The position numbers and the translations under genes were made by a program. Shown here one piece after another: positions 54,307-64,000 of a stretch of 64,000 nucleotides of DNA. The notes beneath the pieces were generated by a model. It did no database searches and was not told the DNA's origin. It saw nothing but the letters and a program-made list of their open reading frames with translations. The stretch's first letter is position 1; each line of letters begins with the position of its first letter. This stretch comes from Enterobacter sp. RHBSTW-00994 (GTDB taxonomy: Bacteria; Pseudomonadota; Gammaproteobacteria; Enterobacterales; Enterobacteriaceae), in contig NZ_CP056199.1 of the NCBI RefSeq assembly GCF_013782625.1, positions 1,692,588 to 1,756,587 of the forward strand. The letters are read 5' to 3'.

Positions 54307-54337
54307 AAAAAGGCGAGATATCTATCTCGCCTTTTTT
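54305..54337. terminator. Bidirectional terminator between ycdZ and csgG
   Basis: GGCGAGATA (54312-54320) and TATCTCGCC (54323-54331) form a 9-bp stem flanked by A7 on the left and T6 on the right, so it can end both convergent transcripts. Confidence 0.92.
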
Positions 54338-54349
54338 ATGCGCTTCCGA

Positions 54350-55183
54350 TCAGGATTCCGGAGGAACCGACATATCGCGGTATTTCACCAGAACCGGGTT
54401 TTTCACTTCGGCCTTGTTCTGCAGATCCCACAACCCACGATCGATGCCGTCGTTAATCAGGAAGATAACGCCAGTTTCAATGGCAGACATCAGGCAGAGC
54501 ATGACCGGCTCGTTAGAGGTGTAGCCAATTTCACCTTCCAGTAAACGCTGGTAGTCAATAAAGCGGAATACCCCAGCCTGCACCTCGTAAGAGAGGATTG
54601 TTTTACTGGTATTGACGGATGACAAGACTTCACCCGTACTGACGTTAACCACACGCAGGTTAACGGCTATTTGATCAAGCTGGTATTGTGTATCTGCACC
54701 AATACCAAAGTAACGCGCACCGACACCACCTGATTTGACGTTACTCTCATAGCCGATAATCGATCCTTCAATCATCACGTTAGCCGCAGCCAGTGACTGT
54801 AAAGGCACGCGGTTATTCATCGCGACAGTGCCATTCTCCTGAGCGGCACGAATGATTTTACGTTCGTTCAGCAGGTTTTGCAGTCCCTGGCGTTCAAGAG
54901 GAATAAACCAGCGAGAGTCCTTGAGTGCAGTGACCAGCATGGCCGTGGCGCTTTGAGGTACAGCGGTCGAGAAGTTACTCGCCGGATACGGTTTAAACTG
55001 ACCCGTTTCATCCTGAATGTTGTAAACCGAGACGAATATCTTACCGGTAGGCATCGGCAGATGTGTTAAATCACGATAACTTTGGGCCCGAGGCATTAAT
55101 GTAGGTTTTGCAGCTTCTTTTGGGGGAGCAGTTAAACAACCGCTCAATAAGCACACTGCAACTAATATCAGGAAGCGCTGCAT
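54350..55183 (-). CDS. csgG: Curli secretion channel CsgG
   Basis: A 277-residue outer-membrane lipoprotein: signal and lipobox LLSGC near residues 12-16, and the conserved channel region ...VSVYNIQDETGQFKPYPASNFSTAVPQ. Nonamers of CsgG export CsgA, CsgB and CsgF. Last gene of csgDEFG. Confidence 0.97.
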   Translation of the reverse strand: MQRFLILVAVCLLSGCLTAPPKEAAKPTLMPRAQSYRDLTHLPMPTGKIFVSVYNIQDETGQFKPYPASNFSTAVPQSATAMLVTALKDSRWFIPLERQGLQNLLNERKIIRAAQENGTVAMNNRVPLQSLAAANVMIEGSIIGYESNVKSGGVGARYFGIGADTQYQLDQIAVNLRVVNVSTGEVLSSVNTSKTILSYEVQAGVFRFIDYQRLLEGEIGYTSNEPVMLCLMSAIETGVIFLINDGIDRGLWDLQNKAEVKNPVLVKYRDMSVPPES

Positions 55184-55209
55184 GATCGTTGTCCTTATTT
55201 TGATGTTGT

Positions 55210-55626
55210 CTAGAAATTGGTGGAATCGTTTTGCAGACCGGACACCTGGATGGTGGATGTCTTCCCGGTTTTGCGGTCTGTAACGTTCAACTGAAGCTGC
55301 CCATCCTTGTTCGCAATATCCACGATAAAGTCGTTAGTCACCATACGTCCGGGTTTGCCCGTATTAATGTTGGTCAACAACCCGCCGAGAATCTGCGATT
55401 GAATAGCCTGGGTAAAGTTATCCAGCGCCGAGGGCGTTTCAATACCAAAGTCGCTGTTAGAACTTGGATCTTTATAGGAGTTTTGTGCCTGGGCTTCGTT
55501 CAGCATGAAAGCCCCGTTATTTGGGTTACCGCCAAAGTTAGGGTTACGGAACTGGAACGTCATATTTCCGCCCCAGCTTAATGGTGTGATCAGCATTAAC
55601 GAAATAACTGCATGTGCAATACGCAT
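55210..55626 (-). CDS. csgF: Curli assembly protein CsgF
   Basis: A 138-residue exported protein starting mature at [16 protein letters not shown], the segment that docks in the CsgG channel. It couples secretion to nucleation by CsgB on the cell surface. Confidence 0.97.
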   Translation of the reverse strand: MRIAHAVISLMLITPLSWGGNMTFQFRNPNFGGNPNNGAFMLNEAQAQNSYKDPSSNSDFGIETPSALDNFTQAIQSQILGGLLTNINTGKPGRMVTNDFIVDIANKDGQLQLNVTDRKTGKTSTIQVSGLQNDSTNF

Positions 55627-55650
55627 GACAGCCTCCGGATATTAGGGTCG

Positions 55651-56040
55651 CTAGAACTCGTCTTTTGCTAAATCGCCAGTGCTTAATAGCGCTTTGTCTA
55701 TTTGCAGGCGATTAATAGCTTCTTCGGTTTGTGCCAGGGCTAAGGCTACGTTTTTATCGAAGTCTATTTTCGTAGGGAATAAAAAAGTCTGGTAAATAAC
55801 ATCCTGATTGGCTGTTATTGTTATCCAGCTTCCCCAACGTGCACTGGGCCGTTCGTTGATTGTTAAGTTACCAGGGTAAGTGCTGTCCCATTTATCGCTG
55901 AATGCCCGATAAAAATTGTGGCCGGTAGATGAGACAGTGTGGTCCGTTAACAATCCGGGAATTTCCACTTCAACTGCGTGTAGGTTCCCGGCTGCGAGCA
56001 GAAAGCCCGCTGCGACAATCCAACTCAACTTGCGTTTCAT
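55651..56040 (-). CDS. csgE: Curli secretion accessory protein CsgE
   Basis: A 129-residue periplasmic protein (signal peptide cleaved near [10 protein letters not shown]); it caps CsgG and delivers CsgA. It starts 4 bp after the csgD stop. Confidence 0.97.
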   Translation of the reverse strand: MKRKLSWIVAAGFLLAAGNLHAVEVEIPGLLTDHTVSSTGHNFYRAFSDKWDSTYPGNLTINERPSARWGSWITITANQDVIYQTFLFPTKIDFDKNVALALAQTEEAINRLQIDKALLSTGDLAKDEF

Positions 56041-56044
56041 GGTG

Positions 56045-56695
56045 TTAACGCCTGAGGTTATCGTTTGCCCATGAAACCGCCTGAGTTCGGTTTTTAACAG
56101 CTATCTTCTTGAAAAGATTATAAAGGTGCGTCTTAACCGTATTTTCGCTGATAAATAACGAACGGGCGATTTCAATATTTGAAGCACCGATGCGCAACTT
56201 GTTCAGGATCTCTTTTTCACGGTGTGTCAGCAACGCAGACTCTGAACTGTTGTAGCGATAATTTCCGGAGTGCGTGATGAGGTAGCTGGCAAGTTTTTGT
56301 GAAAAGTAACACTCTCCACGTAATATGCCTTGCAATCCTTCTACGACCCGTGTCTCTTCTTCAGTGACGTAGAAGACGCCATTGATATGCGGCCAGCTCT
56401 CAATGTCTCTATAAGGATATTCATCAGGAGTATTCAATAATAGCACGCGGATATTATTGTTTTTCCTGCTTAAGTTATCTTGCCAGTAATGGATAAGCTT
56501 TTTATCAGCTTCCATCATATCGAGAAGAATTATGCTGCCAGGTGCAATGTCATCAAAAGAACGTTGAATATTATGCAATTTCCCGTTCAATGATAATGAT
56601 TGCTTTAAATGTTGTAATAAAGCTGTCGCCTGTAAAGATGGCTTTGTGATCAACAGTAATGTATGACCATGTAAACTATGGACTTCATTATACAT
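56045..56695 (-). CDS. csgD: Biofilm master regulator CsgD
   Basis: A 216-residue LuxR/FixJ-type regulator: an N-terminal receiver-like domain and a C-terminal HTH ([21 protein letters not shown] then [22 protein letters not shown]). It activates csgBAC and cellulose-related genes. First gene of csgDEFG. Confidence 0.97.
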   Translation of the reverse strand: MYNEVHSLHGHTLLLITKPSLQATALLQHLKQSLSLNGKLHNIQRSFDDIAPGSIILLDMMEADKKLIHYWQDNLSRKNNNIRVLLLNTPDEYPYRDIESWPHINGVFYVTEEETRVVEGLQGILRGECYFSQKLASYLITHSGNYRYNSSESALLTHREKEILNKLRIGASNIEIARSLFISENTVKTHLYNLFKKIAVKNRTQAVSWANDNLRR

Positions 56696-57461
56696 GATGA
56701 AACCCCACTTTTTTATGACACCTGGCAGCTGTCACCTGAATAAACATCAGGAGACACCAGAAGTACTGACAGATGTTGCACTGCTGTGTGTAGAATCAGA
56801 CCAGAACCTCCACGGGGAGGTAAATATAAAACAAATTTCTTACATCTGATTTCAATCTAGCTATTACGAACTTTAAAGCAAGTGTTAAACATGTAACGGA
56901 ATGTAAAAATCAATATTAATTTGTGAAAATCGACCTTTATAAATGTTCTTGTTTGATAGGAAAGTTGTACATGTTAATAACAGTGCACACATTTCAAAAA
57001 TCATACAAATATTTATAGTGTGATGATTTTTATTGTTATTTTTTATTTTCAGTTAACTTTGTAAAGGTATGAGTTTGGAAAAAAACCTAAGCCATAGACT
57101 GACGAAGAAAACCACTTAAGAAAACATGCCTCGTGTCACGCCCTGAGTGAAATGTCATCCAGATGCAGGCTTAAGCCTTGAAATGGAAAGGCTGGACAGC
57201 ACCTTAGCGAGTCGTACAACCTCGTCATTAAAAAAAATCAAAAAAAACTAACCTGCGCTGATTACAGCAATTTTTTGCATTAATTAATACTTTGAGGTGA
57301 AACGAGGAATAAAAATAAGTCTCGCGGGTGAGATATTTAAAATGTTTCGATAGACATACTCTTCATCGTAACGCAGCGTTAACAAAAAACGAGTCGCGTT
57401 AACACGAGGTCACGGTTTCACGGTTATTTTTTTTATTTATAACCAGGTCCAGGGTGACAAC
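56696..57461. promoter_or_regulatory. csgD-csgB control region
   Basis: The 766-bp AT-rich spacer separates the two curli operons, like the long regulated region in E. coli. A CsgD-site candidate CGGGTGAGATA (57325-57335, consensus CGGGTGAGTTA) lies 127 bp before csgB. The csgD-proximal 200 bp have many A/T tracts suiting OmpR, IHF and H-NS, but single sites cannot be assigned by eye. Confidence 0.65.
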
Positions 57462-57917
57462 ATGAAGAACACATCGTTATGCATGATGTTTACATTACTG
57501 GGTGCGCCTGGCTTTGTAATTGCGGCAAGTTCGGATTTGGCAAATGCTGAATACAACTTCGCGATTAATGAATTAAGTCGATCTTCATTAAATCAGGCAG
57601 CCATTATTGGTCAGCAGGGCGTGAATAATAACGCCATGGTTCGTCAGGACGGTTCTAAATTATTGTCCGTTGTCTCCCAGGATGGGGTAGGCAATAGAGC
57701 GAAAGTTGATCAATCAGGGACTTATAACTTTGCATATATCGCTCAGAGTGGAAGTTCGAATGATGCGAGTATTTCGCAAGGTGCATATGGTAATACTGCG
57801 ATGATTATTCAAAAAGGGTCGGGTAACAGAGCAAGTATTACGCAGTACGGTACGCAGAAAACCGCAGTTGTAGTGCAGAAACAGTCGCAAATGGCAATCC
57901 GCGTTATTCAACGTTAG
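57462..57917 (+). CDS. csgB: Curli nucleator CsgB
   Basis: A 151-residue exported amyloid nucleator with five curlin-type repeats (for example NQAAIIGQQGVNNNA, RAKVDQSGTYNFAYIAQSG, and the atypical last repeat TAVVVQKQSQMAIRVIQR). It anchors to the cell surface and templates CsgA. Confidence 0.97.
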   Translation: MKNTSLCMMFTLLGAPGFVIAASSDLANAEYNFAINELSRSSLNQAAIIGQQGVNNNAMVRQDGSKLLSVVSQDGVGNRAKVDQSGTYNFAYIAQSGSSNDASISQGAYGNTAMIIQKGSGNRASITQYGTQKTAVVVQKQSQMAIRVIQR

Positions 57918-57958
57918 TTATTAGCGGCGACTTTAATCAATCCGATGGGGGTTTTACC

Positions 57959-58411
57959 ATGAAATTTATCAAAGTGGCAGCACTTGCAGCAATCGTAGTT
58001 TCTGGTAGTGCTATGGCTGGTCTTATTGACCAGAGCAGTTCACTGGGCTGGGGTCACGGTGGTAATAATAGCGGCCCGAACTCAACTCTGAGCATTTACC
58101 AATACGGTGGTGGTAACTCAGCTGTCGCCTTGCAGTCAGATGCTCGAAATTCAAGCCTGACTATTAAACAGAGTGGTGGCGGTAACGGTGCTGATGTCGG
58201 ACAGGGTTCTGATGACAGTAGCATTAGCCTGACTCAGCATGGTTTTGGCAACAGCGCAACACTTGACCAGTGGAATGGCAAAAACTCTACTATGACAGTT
58301 AGCCAGTACGGTGGTGGTAACGGTGCTGCGGTTGACCAGACTGCTTCCAACTCAACTGTGACTGTTCACCAGGTTGGTTTTGGCAACCACGCGACAGCTC
58401 ATCAGTATTAA
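57959..58411 (+). CDS. csgA: Major curli subunit CsgA
   Basis: A 150-residue exported amyloid subunit: signal peptide ending AMAG, a Gly-rich N22-type segment for CsgG targeting, and five repeats of about 22 residues with S-x5-Q-x-G-x2-N-x-A spacing (STLSIYQYGGGNSAVALQ, SSLTIKQSGGGNGADVGQ, SSISLTQHGFGNSATLDQ and two more). Confidence 0.98.
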   Translation: MKFIKVAALAAIVVSGSAMAGLIDQSSSLGWGHGGNNSGPNSTLSIYQYGGGNSAVALQSDARNSSLTIKQSGGGNGADVGQGSDDSSISLTQHGFGNSATLDQWNGKNSTMTVSQYGGGNGAAVDQTASNSTVTVHQVGFGNHATAHQY

Positions 58412-58434
58412 TACCGAAATCTGTGCTACAAAAA

Positions 58435-58460
58435 AACAGGGCATATGCCCTGTTTTTTTT
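58435..58460 (+). terminator. Hairpin between csgA and csgC
   Basis: AACAGGGCAT (58435-58444) and ATGCCCTGTT (58445-58454) with a T8 run. A strong intrinsic terminator ahead of csgC, so csgC gets only read-through, fitting its low-level chaperone role. Confidence 0.88.
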
Positions 58461-58472
58461 CGGGAGTTCATC

Positions 58473-58799
58473 ATGCATACCTTACTACTCCTTGCGGCGC
58501 TCTCCAGTCAGATCACCTTCAAAACCTCGCAGCAAGGAAATATGACGACGATTATTCCGCAGGTAACGCTGACGGAACCCTGCGAGTGTCAGGTGCATAT
58601 CCTTTCTACGCGACAAGGGCAGGGGGGGCAAAGTACTTCGCAGCAACAAAACACCCTCTCTATACCTGCTAATCAGACGATTGATTTAATGAGACTGAGT
58701 TTAAATATAGACACGGGTGACGCGGTGAACATTACCGTCACCGTCTCTGATGGGAAGCAACTTCACTTATCACAGCAATGGTCACCCCCTTCAAGCTGA
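58473..58799 (+). CDS. csgC: Curli amyloid inhibitor CsgC
   Basis: A 108-residue periplasmic Ig-like chaperone: MHTLLLLAALSSQITFKTSQ, with CECQV giving the CxC redox-like motif, and ending LHLSQQWSPPSS. It blocks premature CsgA polymerisation. ATG 58473 with GGGAG upstream; the longer frame overlaps csgA's end and is unlikely. Confidence 0.95.
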   Translation: MHTLLLLAALSSQITFKTSQQGNMTTIIPQVTLTEPCECQVHILSTRQGQGGQSTSQQQNTLSIPANQTIDLMRLSLNIDTGDAVNITVTVSDGKQLHLSQQWSPPSS

Positions 58800-58971
58800 C
58801 GCACAAAAACCATTCACTAAATCAATGCGTTGAGTGGGATGGCAGAGTGGCAGGGAGTCACTATGATGATATCAGGCGCTGAAGAAAAGTATGGCTAAGC
58901 GCCTCATTCTGAGTCTGTCATAAGGGAGTTTTGATTCTCCCAGGGAAGATTTTCATAGAGGAGTCTATCTA

Positions 58972-59292
58972 ATGACCATCTCCACCGCTCAACTGATCTC
59001 CGGCTTTGGCCTGGTAGTGTCTACAGTCTTAACCCCTGCTTTTTCTGCAACCGTCGTTGATGGGGGCGTTATTCATTTTCGTGGAGCGATAGTGGCTAAT
59101 CCCTGCGAAATATCCCCGCAACATCATAAGATTGAAATTTCATGCCCCGAAAATAAGGGCATGCAAACGCGCATGATAAAGTATGAAGATGTGCTGAATG
59201 GGCGCGGTGCAAATCCCGATGTGGCCACGGTAAGTATGAGATATCTTGACCCTGAAAAATCGCTCGCTATCGTACAAATTCAATATCGATAA
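58972..59292 (+). CDS. ymdA: YmdA-like exported protein
   Basis: A 106-residue exported protein with signal peptide cleaved near AFSA, and a mature part TVVDGGVIHFRGAIVANPCE that resembles the start of fimbrial-type subunits, with two cysteines (NPCEI, ISCPE). The position after csgC matches ymdA. Function unknown. RBS AGGAG before 58972; terminator at 59300-59328. Confidence 0.82.
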   Translation: MTISTAQLISGFGLVVSTVLTPAFSATVVDGGVIHFRGAIVANPCEISPQHHKIEISCPENKGMQTRMIKYEDVLNGRGANPDVATVSMRYLDPEKSLAIVQIQYR

Positions 59293-59299
59293 TCCCTCA

Positions 59300-59328
59300 C
59301 TCTTCCGCCAATCGGCGGAAGAGCTTTT
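59300..59328 (+). terminator. Terminator after ymdA
   Basis: CTCTTCCGCC (59300-59309) and GGCGGAAGAG (59314-59323) form a 10-bp stem with loop AATC followed by CTTTTC. Confidence 0.82.
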
Positions 59329-59399
59329 CACGCAATAGTTTTTTCTCAACATCGTCTCTGCGATACACTTAAGAAAAAGGCGGCTCGCAGAGGGTGTTT

Positions 59400-59942
59400 A
59401 TGAAACCGCAAATTGAAATTATTCATGGTGATATTACGACGCAAAACGTCGACGTGGTGGTCAATGCCGCAAACCCATCATTAATGGGGGGCGGTGGTGT
59501 TGATGGCGCTATCCATCGTGCTGCCGGACCGCAATTACTTGAGGCCTGCAAGATTGTTCGTCAGCAACAGGGCGAGTGTCCACCGGGGCATGCTGTTATT
59601 ACCATCGCGGGTAATCTTCCGGCGAAAGCGGTTATTCATACGGTGGGGCCGGTATGGCATGGCGGGGATCATCATGAGGCCCGTATTCTGGAGGATGCTT
59701 ATCGTAATTGCCTGCGTCTTGCCGCAGACAATGGTTATCAGACTATGGCATTTCCGGCTATTAGCACAGGTGTATATGGCTATCCAAAAGCGGCGGCTGC
59801 GGCGATAGCCGTTGATACCGTGTACCGATATCTCTCGCTCAAACCCATGCCTGAGAAGGTTTTCTTTGTCTGCTATGACGAGGAAACGACCCAGCTCTAT
59901 CGACAACGTCTTACTGAACGTGAACAGGAGTTTGGTGCGTAA
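59400..59942 (+). CDS. ymdB: Macrodomain O-acetyl-ADP-ribose deacetylase
   Basis: A 180-residue macrodomain: [24 protein letters not shown] is the ADP-ribose loop and [12 protein letters not shown] the second. In E. coli it deacetylates OAADPr and modulates RNase III and biofilm formation. ATG 59400 is preferred (GAGGG upstream). In E. coli ymdB is followed by clsC; here the next gene is opgC on the other strand. Confidence 0.95.
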   Translation: MKPQIEIIHGDITTQNVDVVVNAANPSLMGGGGVDGAIHRAAGPQLLEACKIVRQQQGECPPGHAVITIAGNLPAKAVIHTVGPVWHGGDHHEARILEDAYRNCLRLAADNGYQTMAFPAISTGVYGYPKAAAAAIAVDTVYRYLSLKPMPEKVFFVCYDEETTQLYRQRLTEREQEFGA

Positions 59943-59979
59943 AAGTTGCCGCGGCGCAAAAATTACGCCGCGACAGTGA

Positions 59980-61128
59980 TCAAGCTTTGGTCTGCGGTTT
60001 ACCTGAGAACAGGAAGCGTAGCAGAGGGATGCGCAGATGAATTTCGTACATGACAAGCGCGAGGCCAATCACAAACACCAGTCCGGTGAAAAACCCCAGC
60101 GTGTTAGAGGCGATGTGCGGTGTGATATACGCCCCGAAGAAAAGCGTTAACGGGTGATGCACCAGATAAATAAACAGCGACGCGTTGACGAAATAAGTCA
60201 CCCGGCTTGATTTGAAATTCAAAAGTCGATGGCCGAGGGCGAATACCACATTGACCATCCATAGCCCCAGCAGCATCGTAATCACACTTTCTGTTTCATA
60301 CATCCAGGCATCACCACTCCCGTAACGTTGATTGAGCAGATAAGCGGTAAATGCCAGTACGGCCCCGACGGCACACCATGGCGAAGGGGTTGTAAAGAGC
60401 GCTTTGAGCTTAGGATAGACAAACGCCATAGCCCCAATCATAAAGAATGGGATATAGAACAGTGACTGCATTACCACGAAATTAAACAACCCATCACTGA
60501 GTATGGGGGGATAGACGATAAAGATTATTCGTCTCACTGCGGCGTAAGACACACCCAGCAACAAAAAGAGCAGGGATAATCTGCCAAAGGTAACGTTGGC
60601 GAAAAACCGGTCAGTTTTATCGCTCAGGTGGCGGCGTAGGCGGCTGAAAATCCACAGGCTGACTGTTGTTAACACGACCAAAACCAGCAGGAACCAGAGG
60701 TGGGAAACCAGTTCCCAGACCAGCGTGTTGTATTTTTCATACAACGAAAGATTCTGCCAGTTCTCCGCTTTGCCTTTGACATACTGCAGCATGATGAACT
60801 GAGGCAACGTTAACAAAGGAATCGCTGTCAGCATGGGAATACCCACGCGCTCAACACGCACTTTCCACCAGCGTTTCAGCGGATAGCGCAGGAAAAGCAT
60901 GTAGGAGAAATAGCCTGATATGACAAAAAATACCTGCATGCGGAAGGCATGGATAAAATCATTGAACAGCGTGAGCCACAAAGAGGGCTCCTGGCTATTC
61001 ACGTGCCAGGTATGACTTGAGTAAATCAAAGAAATGTGAAAAGGGATCCCCAACAGCATCAGCCATGCCCGGATCGAGTCGAGGAAATATTCACGTTGCG
61101 CAGGTACAGCTGCAGATATAGTGCTCAT
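59980..61128 (-). CDS. opgC: Glucan succinyltransferase OpgC (acyltransferase-3 family)
   Basis: A 382-residue membrane acyltransferase with about ten hydrophobic segments and the family motif near the N-terminus ([22 protein letters not shown]). It succinylates osmoregulated periplasmic glucans made by OpgGH, which diverge from it 250 bp away. Confidence 0.95.
   Translation of the reverse strand: MSTISAAVPAQREYFLDSIRAWLMLLGIPFHISLIYSSHTWHVNSQEPSLWLTLFNDFIHAFRMQVFFVISGYFSYMLFLRYPLKRWWKVRVERVGIPMLTAIPLLTLPQFIMLQYVKGKAENWQNLSLYEKYNTLVWELVSHLWFLLVLVVLTTVSLWIFSRLRRHLSDKTDRFFANVTFGRLSLLFLLLGVSYAAVRRIIFIVYPPILSDGLFNFVVMQSLFYIPFFMIGAMAFVYPKLKALFTTPSPWCAVGAVLAFTAYLLNQRYGSGDAWMYETESVITMLLGLWMVNVVFALGHRLLNFKSSRVTYFVNASLFIYLVHHPLTLFFGAYITPHIASNTLGFFTGLVFVIGLALVMYEIHLRIPLLRFLFSGKPQTKA

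Positions 61129-64000
<2,872 letters not shown>

Overview
The window is chromosomal DNA of an enteric gammaproteobacterium. Gene order and protein similarity to the 23-24 minute region of Escherichia coli are strong (agp-yccJ-wrbA-ymdF, rutGFEDCBA, rutR, putA/putP, efeUOB, phoH, tRNA-Ser, ghrA-ycdXYZ, csgGFED/csgBAC, ymdAB, opgC/opgGH). The accessory genes between these blocks suggest Enterobacter or a close relative such as Lelliottia; that genus guess is inference, not something read directly from the sequence. No prophage, insertion sequence or CRISPR array was seen.

Layout. 1-2 kb: the end of an EamA-type transporter, an alpha/beta hydrolase and a divergent LysR regulator. 2-13 kb: a complete beta-1,4-galactan utilisation locus (ABC ATPase ganK, binding protein and permeases ganEFG, endo-galactanase GH53, beta-galactosidase GH42, a stand-alone PTS EIIB domain, a LamB-like porin and a LacI-type regulator). 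Galactan fragments would enter by the porin, be cut in the periplasm, be pumped in by GanEFGK and split to galactose in the cytoplasm. 13-18 kb: a short MgtE Mg2+ transporter under an M-box riboswitch, a DedA-like protein, a frameshifted SDR with a divergent HxlR regulator, and a second SDR/HxlR pair. 18-28 kb: agp, yccJ, wrbA, a small secreted protein flanked by diverged repeats, ymdF, a DMT transporter and the full rut pyrimidine-degradation operon.

28-33 kb: an islet of about 5 kb (SymE-like toxin, a Fur-box-linked YncE-like beta-propeller protein, a LysR regulator and an exported DJ-1/PfpI protein) separates rutA from its regulator rutR. 34-46 kb: LprI-like protein, putA/putP with PutA operator motifs, a DUF3574 lipoprotein, a BIME, a NupC paralogue, the Fur-boxed intact efeUOB iron-uptake operon and phoH with a triple Pho-box repeat. 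47-51 kb: two identical tRNA-Ser(GGA) genes, each followed by a tandem array of about 181-bp repeats that begin with the last 19 nt of the tRNA and carry a terminator (tyrT/rtT-like). The two arrays bracket an isochorismatase-like / pirin / LysR cassette. In E. coli the pga operon lies near this position; it is absent here.

51-64 kb: ghrA, ycdX, ycdY, ycdZ, both curli operons with a 766-bp control region, ymdA, ymdB, opgC and opgGH for osmoregulated periplasmic glucans; opgH runs off the end. The clsC (ymdC) gene that separates ymdB and opgC in E. coli is missing.

The points most worth a second look are the paired tRNA-Ser/rtT-like arrays, the M-box in front of mgtE, the orphan EIIB next to an ABC-type galactan system, the islet splitting rutA from rutR, and the matched operator-like palindromes around the second HxlR/SDR pair.
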